A stretch of 64,000 bases of DNA. Origin: Agrypnia vestita (lineage: Eukaryota; Arthropoda; Insecta; Trichoptera; Phryganeidae). Below are positions 46,032 to 58,630 of the stretch, piece by piece. The stretch lies in contig JADDOH010003938.1 in assembly GCA_016648135.1 (NCBI GenBank), positions 1-64,000 on the forward strand, read 5' to 3'. Position 1 is the first letter of the stretch. The number at the start of each line of letters is the position of its first letter. The translations under genes were made by a program, and so were the position numbers. The notes under the pieces are model-generated. The model was not told the DNA's origin and made no database searches. It saw only the letters and a list, made by a program, of their open reading frames with translations.

Positions 46032-46518
46032 CAGTGAAACTCGCTTAATAAATTCACTTTTAATAAGTTTTCCCGCTAAATAAGTTTAAATTCTGCGGTC
46101 CCGAAAAAGTCCCATACAAATCCCATATTTTTTTAGGCTTAATACGTTTCCCGCTTATTTTCGTTTCACGCCTAAGTAGTGAAAATATTTATAGCCGAAC
46201 TCAATTTATCCATACAAATAAATCTTCATAATACGTTTTTCGGAAGACGAAATTTTGTTCAACATTCCTACAAATGAAAAATGGGCGCAATAAAAATTAA
46301 GTGGTTTTGACAGCGTCACAAATGTTCTAGTCGCTGAAAAAACCCTGTAGTATTTGAATAGGCTGATAAAATAATATTTAAAAAACAAATTTATTCCGCG
46401 ATTATTTACGATAATTTTTTATATAGTCGTCTAAACGAAACTGTTTTCATTTTGGTTGTATTTCTTCGAGGAAACAATCGGCAATATTAATAACGTAATA
46501 TCTCCTATCGTTTTCTAA

Positions 46519-47177
46519 GGCCGGCGTCACACTAGGTGTATCTTCAGTCGCGTCTTTGACGCCGCGGAATGCCACTACTACGCGGATCATCGATCGTTCC
46601 GCCGGCGTCTGTTCGTTTCCCCGCCCGCGGAACTTACGTCAACGTAAAATCGCTGACGTCACACTCATGTTTTTGATTGCAACGCGCCGCATTTGACAAA
46701 TTATCCGCGTGTATTTGTTCTCCGCGCGGTCCGCCGCGGAATATACTGTGTGACTGCTAAGAGCCTGTCCAGATGTCACGTTTTACGGGCGAGTGTACTC
46801 GCGCGTAGACACTCGCGCGTTCTCGAGATACTGGTGCTACATACATCCAGTTCAGATGCTGACTCGCGTTTGCTCACTTGCGCGTAAAACGTTTTTAGAT
46901 AAGTTTTTTAAAAATATAAAACAGTTTTTAAAAATTGTGGAGTAATTGCTTTTGCCATATGCGCCAACATCTATTGAAATTAAACAATAATTTGCATATC
47001 TGGATGTAATATAAATTGAAATGCGCGAGTGGTCTCGCGCGTAATACGCGGTATCTGGACGCAATATAAATTGAAACGCGCGAGTGGTCTCGCGCGTAAA
47101 ACGCGTCATCCGGACAGGCTCTAAATTCGGTTGCGGATTTGACGCGACAGAAGAAACGCATAGTGTGGCGCCGGCCC
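46519..47177. mobile_element. Middle MITE of the nest (TAA duplication)
   Basis: Terminal repeats GGCCGGCGTCACACTAGGTG and (right, complement) GGGCCGGCGCCACACTATGC, continuing through TCTTC-GTCGCGTC, with TAA on both sides (46516-46518, 47178-47180). The TAA duplication fits PIF/Harbinger-type MITEs. Much more GC-rich than its host element. Confidence 0.87.
46761..47121. mobile_element. Inner MITE of the nest (TAA duplication)
   Basis: GAGCCTGTCCAGATGTCACG at the left and the complement GAGCCTGTCCGGATGACGCG at the right, flanked by TAA (46758-46760, 47122-47124). Rich in CGCGCG. A 55-bp tandem duplication is present at 46998-47107 (ATAAATTGAAACGCGCGAG repeated). Confidence 0.87.
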
Positions 47178-47593
47178 TAATGAGTTAAAATTTTGATAAC
47201 TTATATAAATTTCTTTTAAAATTAAGGTTTGCACATAGGTAGTGACATACCTACAAAAGTTATTTTATGGTTCCCTTTAGTATGGTTGTTAATAAAATAT
47301 TTTTGACAGTGCTAATTTTTTTTTTGTTTTGGTGGTTTTCATTGTTTTCTGACCCTCAGGTACTATTCACATAGGTAATATTTTACAAATGTATATATTT
47401 ACCTGCTTATTTTTTAAAAATAAAATGTCCTTAAATTGTCATATTATATAAACGAAAATTCAATTAAAATATAAAATTAGAAAGTGTAAATAATATATGA
47501 AAAAAATATTGAATCACTGTTAATATGTTTTCACGCCTAATAAGTTTTTATTTGCTGGTCCCTTGAAAAACGTATTAAGAGAGTTTCACTGTA

Positions 47594-48122
47594 TTTATTT
47601 TTAAAATTTAATAAAGAAATTTTCAACCGTATATTTTATAAACCTAGAACACATTATTGTGAAAAATATAGGCAGCATCTAATGAAATAGGCAGACAGTA
47701 TTTTAGGAAAGTATTCTAGGATATAACACAACAAATATATACATACATATAAAATCATTATTTAAGAAAATTAATAAATCTAAAAAAATACTTTTAAAGT
47801 TTGATTCATTATAATTGTCATATTTTTAATACTACAATAGGCAGCCTATTTCATTCAAATCTGTATACATATTTTTATTGAGTTTTTTTATAATCATTAT
47901 TTTCAATAATTGAACCAACTTATTTATGAAACTTAACTAATTCAATCTATAAATTACTTAAAAGAATAAAAGTATATTTTTATTAAAAACTAATATAAAG
48001 ATTAGTACAGCTTCAAAATATTGCCAATAATGTGAAATATATGTTTATAAAAGAAACAATATTTATATGCAACATTTTAATATAAGAACTTTGTAAAATA
48101 TATATAGTACTTTATATAAAAA
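47594..48122. other. AT-rich gene-free stretch
   Basis: Nothing recognised. Confidence 0.4.
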
Positions 48123-48315
48123 GGCAGCCCTCGTAGCACAGTGGGTATGACACTGGCTTCCCACACCGAGGGTTCCGCGTTCAATTCCCGGTGAGATCAC
48201 AATATTAATCTACGTGATTTACTCAAGCCTGGGTATTTTGTGATGTATTTCGCTTCTGTAATTGGGCCTCCTGGCCTGTTGAAGCGTAAAAAAATAATAA
48301 AAAATAAATAAATAA
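48123..48315 (+). mobile_element. tRNA-derived SINE, copy 2
   Basis: GGCAGCCCTCGTAGCACAGT, a damaged B box (GCGTTCAATTCCCGG), body GATTTACTCAAGCCTGGGT and TGGGCCTCCTGGCC, then an A/AAAT-rich tail. Confidence 0.85.
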
Positions 48316-49270
48316 ATCTGTGTGCTCCTAAATAACAAAAATAGTAGAAATAGAGCATCTAATGCAAATATAACAGAGATTTAACGTTTTTCTTTGCAGG
48401 GCAACGAATCTCAAAATGTCAGCTGCCAGCATTTAAATTTAATGACAAGGCTAAAAAAGAAAATGTCAATGGTTTTTCTTTATTGACAAAATGTCTTCAT
48501 ATGTGATGAACATTTCTAGAAACACTAAAAAATCAAAAGTTATGTCAAAAGTAACAAATTAACCATAAATATGAGCTTATTTTTGATAGTTTGATATAAA
48601 AACTAAAAAAAATTCTGTAATTTTAAATAATTAATTTGTGGAAGGTCTTGCATGTCAAGTACCTTTGAAAATACAACTGTCCCCGTGATATCCAGTACAT
48701 AACTAAAAATAATAATTAATTTAACAATGCACATTGAGTATATCATCAAGTGTTGTTTTTCATCGGAACAATTTTACAGAAGTTGTTTTTATACAACCTG
48801 TAACACGTTCCGAAACTTTTGTTCAGTACAGGAATAAATATTATGCAAATTTTTTATAGTTCACTAAATAAATAAATTATTATTTAACCGCAAATATTAA
48901 ATCAAATGATTTACGTCTTAAAATAAGAGGCCACGGGAACATCACAATAGCCATGATTCTACATTTCAAGAAAAATAAAACTGGCTTTTGAACATGATAT
49001 GGTTTTACATACATATTTGGAAACATTCCATCTCTAATATTGTTGAGGTACCCACCCAGTGGAAAAGGTTTAACATGAAACCATTTTTTCATACTAAAAT
49101 TTCATATTAAAAGGTAATCCAGGTAAATTTTTAAATTGGTGAGTGTAGCATGCGACAAACTACATAATTGTTTACTATCAGATGTCAGACTAGTTAATAA
49201 AAAATTGAGCCATAAAGTCATAAACGGTAGAGAATGTGTGACAGCCAGCATATAATTTTGTTCTTCTAAA
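48316..49270. other. AT-rich gene-free stretch
   Basis: Short minus-strand open frames (48880-49092, 49102-49323) have no recognisable motif; the second overlaps the hAT fragment. Confidence 0.4.
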
Positions 49271-49545
49271 CCAAGGCTGCCCATTCCCAGGCCTGCGGGC
49301 CATGATGTGGCCCGCGAACGCATTATGAATGGCCCGCGTGAGTATTAAAATTTCCACCAAGTTGAAAAAGTGACGTCTTCGGAAGAATTTCTGTAAATTG
49401 GTGCTAAAAGAAGACTTTCCTGCTATAACTGACCTGGTCTTTCAATTATTAAGTCGTTTCGGATCGACATATGTTTGTGAAAAGACGTTTTCAAATCTTA
49501 ATTATATAAAAAATAATTACCAAACATCTCTAACTGAGCAACATA
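49271..49545 (+). mobile_element. Internally deleted hAT element
   Basis: Begins CCAAGGCTGCCCATTCCCAG and GGCCTGCGGGCCATGATGTG, the end style of a group of hAT elements. It runs directly into a carboxy-terminal transposase remnant reading FQLLSRFGSTYVCEKTFSNL (canonical F.STYLCE..FS). It stops at the TA where the next element is inserted. Confidence 0.75.
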
Positions 49546-49962
49546 CAGTGAAACTCTCTTAATACGTTTTTCAAGGGACCAGCAAATAAAAACTTATTAG
49601 GCGTGAAAACATATTAACAGTGATTCAATATTTTTTTCATATATTATTTACACTTTCTAATTTTGTATTTTAATTGAATTTTCGTTTATATAATATGACA
49701 ATTTAAGGACATTTTACTTTAAAAAAATAAGCAGGTAAATATATACATTTTTAAAATACTATCTATGTGAATAGTATCTGAGGGTCAGAAAACAGTAAAA
49801 ACCACCAAAACAAAAAAAAAATAGAACTCAAAAAATATTTTATTAATAACCATACTAAAGGGAACCATAAAATAACTTATGTAGGTATGTCACTACCTAT
49901 GTGCAAACCTTAATTTTAAAAGAAATTTATATAAGTTATCTAAATTTTAACTCATTAACCCC
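49546..49962 (-). mobile_element. Inverted half-copy of the outer nest element
   Basis: CAGTGAAACTCTCTTAATAC onward is the reverse complement of 47180-47591 with few changes, ending at AACTCATTA. A TA precedes it (49544-49545). The other half is missing. Confidence 0.85.
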
Positions 49963-50300
49963 CCCTGGGCCGCCGACGCATATATCCGACAGGCACAAAA
50001 TAAATTATTTATCGACGGCCGCGTATCGAATTTGAAAAACGTAATTTTATCCCAATAGAGAAATCCTGTTGTGACCTGTCGTTCCATTTTCAACTCAAAA
50101 ACATCACCGATTATATTTTAAATCAACAATCAAAACGGAAGTTTTTCTGCCGTCAAAATCGTATAGAGAAGTTGTAGATGTCGCCCCGATCGCATGCTGT
50201 GCAATCGAAATTCAAATATTCCATCGTCAAGGTCACGCGCAATGTGCGCGGGAAATACGATTAATTTTTTTCGATTTTCGCTTTATTTGCACACGTATAT
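49963..50300. other. Unclassified GC-richer segment beginning at a TTAA
   Basis: Starts TTAACCCCCCCTGGGCCGCC, which resembles the style of piggyBac ends, but no matching right end was found. Confidence 0.3.
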
Positions 50301-52725
50301 TAGGGTGTCCCAAAAAAATTAAAGTGATATTTTTTTAATGCATACCCTCTTATTTTGTTTGAATGGTCTCAAAAAATTTTAAAATAAAGTTTTGCGTACT
50401 TAGGATCACGACAATCCGTGCCGACTTGCAGCGAAACGTGTCTGTGCTTGCACGGAAATCTCGCATTGCTTGCTTCTTATTACTTGGTTATTTTATTAGT
50501 AAACGCACTACTTTTGAGTAGTCAACATGTCATTGGAGTAACGAAGTTCTTAAAAGGAGATATTTTTAATAGGAGATGTAAAACATCAAATCACCGGTTG
50601 GAAACTTTCCTCTAATGAACAAGTACTGGGAGTTTTGTTCTATAATATTCGTGAAGTGAATTTAAGTGTCAATGAAAGTGCAAATCTTACTATTCGTGAG
50701 TGTATTATTTACTGGGAAAAGGCACGTATGTAGACTAAATCATTACAAAATTGTGTTAAGAAACTAAATTCATTATACCAAGTTTGGAGAGATTTGCAAA
50801 AAAATGCGAAAAAAACACAAGAAGTGTTTGAAAAACGTCGACAAAAGTTTCTTTCCAACTTAGACAAGTTAAGTGTGAGAGATTCTGTTTTTATAATTGA
50901 AGCTACTATTGAGGCACTAGGGCATAACACGGATGACTTTTCTATAAGCAAGTCCTCAATCCATAGAATTCGTACAGAAATGCGAAGAGAACGGGCTGAA
51001 GCTATAAAAGTTAATTTTCAAAACAATATCCCGCATACGGTAACTGTCCACTGGGATGGCAAATTGTTGCCGGCTCTAGATTCACGTAAATCTAAAGAAG
51101 AACGCCACCCGATTAGTTATTTCATATGACGATAACGAACAACTTAACGCTGTGCCAAAATTGGACAGCTCATCAGGAAGCGAACAGGCACAGGCAGTTT
51201 GGAATGCCATTATCAACTGGAATCTTGAGGACAGAATGCAGATTCTCTGTTGTGATACTACTGCTTCAAATACAGGCCATATTAATGCATGTGTGCTTCT
51301 CGAACAAAAACCGGATAGAGAAATGCTTATTTTTGCTTGCCGTCATCACGTCTATGAACTAGTATTAAAAAGTGTGTTTGAAGCGAAAATCAGCCAAGTA
51401 ACTACAAGTCCAGACATTCCGTTGTTTAAAAAGTTCCGAGAAAACCGGAAAAATGTCGATGCCGAAAAAATACAAATCTGTACAGCAAAGCTATCTTGTT
51501 TAAATAGTTCAGAAATTGATAAACTGCTAGAATTCTACCGATTTGAATTGACTAAAGAAATAGCTAGAGATGACTATGGTGAATTAATTGAGCTTTCAAT
51601 AATATTTCTTGGTGGAGATACAGAGAAGAAATTTAAGATTCGGCCTCCAGGTGCTATGCACCAATCTCGGTAGATGGCGAGAGCCATTTATTCGTTAAAA
51701 ATATCATTACTAAGCTCCCAATTCAGAATTTCAAATAAGGATAAGCCAGCTCTGTTGGATGTCTGTCTGTTTATCGTGACATCCTACGTCAAATTCTGGC
51801 TTCAATGCATTTTAGCAGTAAAAGCACCTTATCAGGACTTATGCTTTTTGAAGTCCATGAAAGCTTACGAAACAATAGATAAAAACATTTCCAAGGCAGC
51901 TTTACAGAAGTTTTGCCAGCATTTATGGTATTTGACAGATTAAGTGTCTGTTTTGTCTTTGTTTGACGATGATGTCGATCAAGAAACTAAGTAAAAATGG
52001 TTGCTAACTTAGCTAAAGAAAACCCATCAGCCCACGATAAACGTTACATTGCATGCAAAGAAGAACTTTGTGGCCCACTTTTTGGTCTTATATGTAAATT
52101 ATGCTTCGATTTTCTTCTATAGTTTACCATACGATTGATAACCGTTCCTTCTGATTTAATTTCAGAGAAAAACATTGATGACTTCGTCTCTGTTAAAAGC
52201 AAGTTCCTATTTAATCGACTCAATATTGATGACAGCTTTCTGAAGAAGAACCCTTCTTTATGGTCAAATAATGATTCGTTCCAACAAGCTAAAAGGAAGC
52301 TATTTACACTGAGAGCAGTTAATGATACGGCAGAAAGAGCGATTAAATTAATGCAAGACTTTCATGGTTTACTCACTGTTGAAGCGTATATGGAATAGGA
52401 GTATGTGGAAACGTATATCCTGATTGTAAAAAGCAAACTTTGAAAAGGAAATTTAATGATTAATGTGTTTTTTACTATAAATACATAATAAATATTATAA
52501 ATGTGTTTTATTTACTGAATATAAAAAATGACCTCTACAATGTCCCTATACCTCCATACTAACTTTTCAACTTAAACTTTGACGTCAAGTCGGCACGGGT
52601 TATTGTTACCCGATCTCAATAATATTTAATATTTAAGTTTTTGGAGTCAAATGAAAAAAAAATAGAGGGTATGCGTTTTGAAATTCGAAAAAAAATATTT
52701 CACCCTTATAACCTGGGACACCCTA
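50301..52725 (+). mobile_element. hAT-like DNA transposon, 2.4 kb, long TIRs, inactive
   Basis: TAGGGTGTCCCA at both ends, in inverted orientation. Similarity between ends continues about 120 bases inward (GCATACCCTCT, then a lower-similarity part, then CCGTGCCGACTTG near 50418 and 52594). It sits in a TATATA context, so the target duplication cannot be fixed. Encloses the broken transposase at 50525-52398. Confidence 0.88.
50525..52398 (+). pseudogene. Broken hAT-like transposase
   Basis: Reads in order VHWDGKLLPALDSRKS, CCDTTASNTGHINACVLLE, FACRHHVYELVLKSVF, GAMHQSR-stop-MARAIYSLKI, ending AERAIKLMQDFHGLL. The D in CCDTTASN, the following C-R-H-H and the R(W)MARAIY block correspond to the D..N..C-x-H and RW positions of hAT-like RNase-H-fold transposases. 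At 51671-51673 a TAG stands where tryptophan is expected, a likely TGG to TAG change. There is a frameshift between 51129 and 51152 and further stops after 51943. The exact superfamily is not certain. Confidence 0.8.
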
Positions 52726-54970
52726 ATATATATATATATATATATACATATTTAATTATTATATTTTATTATTGCGTAAATAATTGAAAACGTCATTATT
52801 ATTATCCTGCAGAAAGAAAATGCGGTTCCTATTCCAATTACTTCTGTCAGGAGGCCATCGCGATCGGCTGGGCACGAACGACAGAGAACACTAATTGAAT
52901 TACCTTCTGACAGAATATTCCGGTACTCAATTGTACATTTTCTAGCAACTTTTTTAATTTATGTCAGTATTCAGGTACGTGAACAAAATAAAATTTATAG
53001 AATATCGATTTTAATTCACAATATAACGTTATTATCTATGGGTTTAATAGAAAAATTATGGATTTGTTAACAGAAAATTAGTTTCTTCGGCGGGTAGGTA
53101 CCCAACGAAAATTATGTATTATAAAATTTTGTAACATTTTATTTTTGTTTCTCTTACAAATTATTTTCACTTATACATTTAAAAAGGTGTGATCCTTGTG
53201 TCGATTTCTGTATTCGACAGGGATCAAGGAATGGATACAGGTAACAATTTTTGATATTAACCAATTTGAATCAAAAGTGAAAAAAAAATTGTGGCTGCAA
53301 AGGAACTAAACTATTTTCACCTGATTTCATATGTATCTTATCTGTTTTTTTTCCATATATTTAGTAATTATACATATTTTTTTGTAATCTAAATATACAT
53401 TTGTATTTTTACTATTCTGTTAAATAAATAACAACATACTTGAAAATTATGAACTTGTTTATTTAAATGATTCCCCATTCTATTTATAGTATTTATTAAA
53501 TATCATTGTTTTCTCCCGAGAACCTACAAGTAATTATTAATAAATTGGGTAAAAATAACAAATCAAATCTTAGCATAGAGAATAGGTGTAGGCAAAAATA
53601 GTACAATGTTGCTGAATCACTTGAAATTTTCTTTTATTAATATAAAATATTTTAATAATGATGCTTTTTATAAACGAACTTACTATATTTTTATCATTCG
53701 TTTGTATTTTGCGCTTGTCTCAAATATTTTTTATTAATCGTCTGGGAAAAAGTTTCGAACAGCTTAAATATGTATTTTGGTTGAAAAACTAACAACGTAA
53801 TGCGGTAGTAAACCCTTTGATTATCAAAGTTAAAGTTGTTTGAAATGACTCTGAAAGCTAAGTGTGATTCTGTGAAAGTTTGAAAGGAATTATTTCTTTC
53901 GGGATTGCTTTCTTGGAAATTTATTTTTGACTAGGCAACCGGAGTGGGTTTTGACATTTACGGGATTGAACTTGGCAAATTCTACATGTTTGTTTTGGAT
54001 ATTTTATCAGAGTCATCAAATAGAGTGGATTCCGGTTAAACCGTCTTAAATCCTTCAGTTTGAAATAGTTAACACTTTCATCAACTCCATGAAAATTATA
54101 TTTTAGTTTGAATTTGATGATTTGATAAAAATAACTTTTAACGCCACATATCGACATGGCAAAGCACTTAAAGAGAAATATAAAATATTATTATTTGATA
54201 TGGAAAAGTATTAGAATTTTTTTCTCCTATTCTTACTTTCCTACTGTGTATTTATTTATATAGATTTTGTGTGTTTTTTGTTTTAATTTAATGATTTTAC
54301 ACGATTCAATAGAAAAATACTGCTCACTCTAGAACAGACTTTGACTCAATTAGATGGGCGGAATAATATGAAATGTACTTATCGTATTTTAAAAACTAAA
54401 ATAATTAATTAATGAAACAATCCGCATCAATAATAATAAAATCAATTGTTTATATTGTTGTAACTAATGTAATGGTTGAATTTATGTAATTGTTTTTATG
54501 CCATTTAAAGATGCGCTAAAAAGCATTGATATACTTTTAACAGTTCAAATATTGCTTAATATTATCAAACCAGGGAAGGTTAATATATTAAATATGTAAA
54601 CCTTATGCTGAACAATTGTTATTATATTAGAATAATATCAGAAAAAATCAGCTAAGATGTATCAATAATAATAATGTTTCAGAATTCGCAAACGATCTAC
54701 GGAAGAAAGACCACATTTTTAAGAAGAAAACGGCTTTGAAATTTTATATAAAAATAATAATTTAGAAAATTTAGAAATGTTAGAAATCTAAAAAATCCCT
54801 CACCTTCAAATCTATTATTATTAAGAACTAATTAAATTTAACAAATAATTAATTATTTAATAGAATATTCTCCATTACATTGTCTTACTGTCACACTTCA
54901 CCCCCACCACAAATAAGGCTACACCTCCACTGTTATAAATTAAATGAATGGAAGTTGTTGTGCGTCCATC
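52726..54970. other. AT-rich gene-free stretch
   Basis: Begins with a TA microsatellite (52725-52746). A small imperfect hairpin lies at 53191-53226. The minus open frame 53921-54157 has no recognisable motif. Confidence 0.4.
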
Positions 54971-55008
54971 CTGACGAAGATATAATACGGTATCGAAACC
55001 GGTAGACG
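54971..55008 (+). other. CTGACGA-hairpin-GAAAC motif
   Basis: CTGACGAA, a stem-loop with GATA/TATC arms, then GAAACCGGTAGACG. Matches the minus-strand motif at 63799-63763 including the GGTAGAC end. Similar to Penelope-type element ends and loosely to the hammerhead core. Confidence 0.5.
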
Positions 55009-56904
55009 TTTAAAAACAATCTATTTAAACAAGGTTTATACAAAGTTTTGTCACTTTTCTCAAATTAAAACTGCTAATTTATTTCACTGCCCAGTAATTT
55101 TTTGCGAAATCTAGCAACTAAATTAAATTATCGTATCGCGAGTTTAATGTAAGGACATTTCATAATCTCCCAATCCACCATAATTTATTACATTGGTGGA
55201 CCGTCGTAGCTCAAAACGACAAAGCAATTGTATAAACATATATTACAGCTTTAAGCAAAGTGATACAGGTATGGAAGAGGCTTATCCTTGAAATATAATC
55301 GAAAAACGGAATCCCCAGTCATTACACATTCTCTCTTTTATTTCGAGTTAACCTTTGCGTTAGCGGAAAAAAGGTTTGAGCCCTCTAAAGGATATTCATA
55401 CAAACTCTGCGGATTTGAACTGTAATCCTCTTGCGGCTTTGGTTTGAAACTCAGTCAACATCACGCGGCGTGTTCAATCAGAACACAATACTCCCCACCC
55501 CTGAGAAGAGGATATCTTAAATAATTCATGACTGTCGAGGAGAAATTGTTTACACGATCTACATTTTGTAGCTCTATTTTGAATCGGTGTACGAAAATTA
55601 TGGTAATATTTGCGCTATTCAAATATATTTGTAATGCCAAAGAGCGACCTCGGTACAACGTGAGTCGCGCTGTCACATTTTGATCTTGAAAACACGCGGC
55701 TAGACACTGTCACAGGTCGAACTATGGATAGCGCAGTTAGGTGCTGTCTATAGTTCCAAAACACAAGGACTGTCCTCGAGAAAACATGTTATTGCAGACC
55801 ATATATATATATATATATATATTTTTTTTTTTTGGGTAACAGATTGCTTCATTTACTATGAGAGTTATAACTTGGAGAGAGTACCTATATGGAGGCGATC
55901 CTCTGTTTGATGCTTTCAATGCTATTATTAAATACATCGACGTGTTCACTCAGTTCATTAAGGAGTTGCACATTACGCGTTATGGTGTACTTATTCATTA
56001 CATCCGTTCTGCATTTTGGAACACGAAATAGCGCGTGACCTCGATTTCGCAAATAATTATTTGGTACGAACATCAATTATATTTATACTATTATAAATAA
56101 TTATATATTATTTCATATACCCACATTATGTTATTAAACATGAAATAATATAATTAAAAGATATCCATGCAGTGTTCAAAATTCATTGAATATTTGTTAT
56201 GTCTCTGTTAAACTTCCAGCTGCAATCAGGTTTTTTAGATGGATCTAGATAATGATTATTATCGAATAATATAAATTTCTACCAATAATGTAGGCATAAA
56301 TAAACACGATTATAAATCAATATTTACGAAAAATGCTGTTCTTATTTTGTCAAAATATAATAATTTTTAAAAGGTAAACCCGTCCATGTGACCAGTTCAT
56401 GCCTGGGGATATTAAATCATATTTGTTCAAAAATATTTTCCCTTCTGAGCTATGAAATTAATTGAATTGTAAAACGGTTCGGTATAATTTATTTAAACCT
56501 TTTGGAATTTTTGGACAAAGCATTTAGGGATTTAAATTAGACACAAGAGGATGGAAATTCACAACACACATCCACAACACTATTGTGAAAATTTATTCCT
56601 TTAATTACTCACGCAACTGGCACAACATGTATATTATATATATTGTGAGCATTTATTAGAAGCTCAGTTGGACTGTAAAATATTAAACACTAGAAACTAA
56701 ATCACATTTTTCTGGCTGTAAAGCCCATTATGGGTCAAAATAATGTCTATATAATAATAATAATAATAATAAATTTCATTCAGTATATTTGCTACATTTA
56801 CTAATTTTTAAACAGATTTATTTAAATTACAAGCAATTTAAGGTTTCGGCGTTAACTTTGTGGAAATCCGTTATTAACAAATTATGAAATAAAACACTGA
56901 ACTT
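55009..56904. other. Gene-free stretch with microsatellites
   Basis: TA repeat followed by a T run at 55801-55833 and TAA repeat at 56753-56773. Short minus frames (55461-55676, 55737-55949, 55885-56076) are unsupported. Confidence 0.4.
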
Positions 56905-57345
56905 TGTTTTTTCCACTATTTTATATTTGAGACTTGTTACTACATGTTTCGGAAACATCCGTTTCCTTCTTCAGTTGAGTTAAGACTGAGGTATGTGGGA
57001 GTGGTTGTCTGGTGTGTGGGTTGTGGGTTGTGGATACAGTAGAAGTATCTAGGTGCTGGGAGATCGGGAACATTGTAAGAAGGGGTGATGTGAAGGGTTG
57101 TACTTGATTATTGATTATGTTATTTGTTGTGTTTAGGTTTTTATGAAATTCAAATGTTTCTAAATTATTTTGTTTTAGGCCGTATGTCTGTTTATGTAGG
57201 ATGTGTATTTTTGTATTGTTGAATGTGTGGTTATTTTCTATAATATGATTAGCATATTCTGAAAAATTATGATTTGTGAGGCACCTTTTACGTTCTTTAA
57301 ATCTTGTTTTTATTGATTTGCCTGTCCGACCTATATATTTCATCC
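56905..57345 (-). pseudogene. Penelope-like element, GIY-YIG carboxy end
   Basis: 140-codon minus frame starting LQCNGMKYIGRTGKSIKT, then FSEYANHIIENNHTF, ending LKKETDVSETCSNKS. Y-I-G-x-T-G-x-S-x-x-x-R and the ANHIIE-H segment belong to the GIY-YIG endonuclease found at the carboxy end of Penelope-like retroelements. The reverse transcriptase is absent. The terminal CTGAAGAA / GGAAAC-GTTTCC stem / GAAAC motif lies at 56974-56941. Confidence 0.82.
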
Positions 57346-57470
57346 CATTACACTGTAGTGAGGTTTATAAACTAAAATGTGGGGATTGTGAGATGACATA
57401 TATAGGTAATGTTAGTTCAATATTTTGTAAAATAAAGTCAGAAATATTTAAAAAATGCAAATTTTGATAT
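57346..57470 (+). pseudogene. Second Penelope GIY-YIG start, opposite strand
   Basis: Plus strand reads EVYKLKCGDCEMTYIGNVSS, the L-x-C-x-x-C-x-x-x-Y-I-G start of the same domain, head-to-head with the minus-strand piece. Too short to be functional. Confidence 0.7.
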
Positions 57471-57690
57471 TGCATTACTCCATAACTATTGATATTAGGT
57501 CTGTTGATGTTTTGAACAGATCTCACGCTCATCTTTAGGGCGCCTTGACGATGTCCGAGCTCCGGAACCGAACGGTCGTGCGCTTTTCGGGGAAGGGGGA
57601 GGGAGAATATGTCGCCTGTGTTACCCGCCGGCTCCTAAAAAATTAGTAAGTAAAATTTTGGTCACATTGGTGTAGATTTGTGTAGAAAAC

Positions 57691-57726
<36 letters not shown>

Positions 57727-57727
57727 T
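57691..57727. repeat. GACA microsatellite
   Basis: Preceded by AGATAGATA, then about nine GACA units. Confidence 0.9.
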
Positions 57728-58630
57728 GATGTTGAGTTTTAAAGGTATAGATTGTAGAACACATACTATAGGTTAAATGTGATCAATAATGTAAATAGCA
57801 AAAAAACAAATGACATATCTATCGTTATTAGATTCCACAAAAATGCCTAATTGTATTTGGTCACCTCCATTAGTTAATATTAAAGGATTTTCCCCTCAAT
57901 TTTCAAAAGATTAACATTCATGAATAACAATAAGTATTGGTTTTATATGCAATTGCTTTTTCAGATTATAAATTGAATTCGATATTTGTAAAGCGCGTCA
58001 TGTGATTTAACAAAGTATGGGGATTGGTATGTGTGAATCGACCCCTTGTGTGAGGTCGAGAAGCTACCCCCTACGTGCTGCTTCTTATTGTTTGTAAGGG
58101 TCACCACTCCGTTTTTACAGGGTTCAGAGTTCTCTGCTGTTGATGATGATGATGATGAAGTCGCGAGATGTTTTACAGAATTTATTTGTGTATATAGAAA
58201 GTTACAAAGGTACAAGGTATAAAATATTGCAGAGTATAAAGATACTGTCAGGACTCTAATCCGCGAGGGCTTCCGCCCAGTATAGAGATCACTTGAGGAG
58301 TGAGATGATGTGCATTGGTAACTGGCCTTCTTATATTCATTTGACACAAAGGAATTGCATTTTGTGGCTATCGGCGGTACGGAGTCCATATGCTGAAACG
58401 GCGGAGTTGTTTAGACTGCGTGTACCACGTGTGCGGCGCGCTCTGTCGATGGCTTTGTTATAGTGTGGGTACGTACCACAAAAGTAATGTCCAAAACAAA
58501 GTGAATGAAACGAGCAGGGATTGCGGGTAATAAAGAGATAACTTTGTACCTTATCGCTCTGCCATTCCTAAAAGGAGATGGGGAAACGGAATAATATAAA
58601 TTTACGCGCAGCTTTATACATGACGTGTGT
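57728..58630. other. Unassigned stretch
   Basis: The minus frame 57961-58389 is open for 142 codons but includes a serine run from a GAT microsatellite and has no known motif. Composition is less AT-rich than the neighbours. A host exon cannot be excluded. Confidence 0.3.

Larger units (their letters stand above)
46032..47591. mobile_element. Outer pogo-like element of a three-level nest
   Basis: Starts CAGTGAAACTCGCTTAATA and ends with the complement of CAGTGAAACTCTCTTAATA, flanked by TA (46030-46031, 47592-47593). Without the insertion at 46519-47177 it is about 0.9 kb. Its right half is found again, inverted, at 49546-49962. Confidence 0.85.

Noticed and set aside
46693..47161. Several frames at 46693-46887, 46852-47109 and 46928-47161
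   Set aside because: They arise from CG-rich inverted and tandem repeats of the nested MITEs.
50709..50951. Minus frame of 80 codons
   Set aside because: Antisense shadow of the hAT-like transposase remnant.
57961..58389. 142-codon minus frame as a host gene
   Set aside because: Serine run from a microsatellite, no domain and no splice evidence; kept only as an unassigned stretch.
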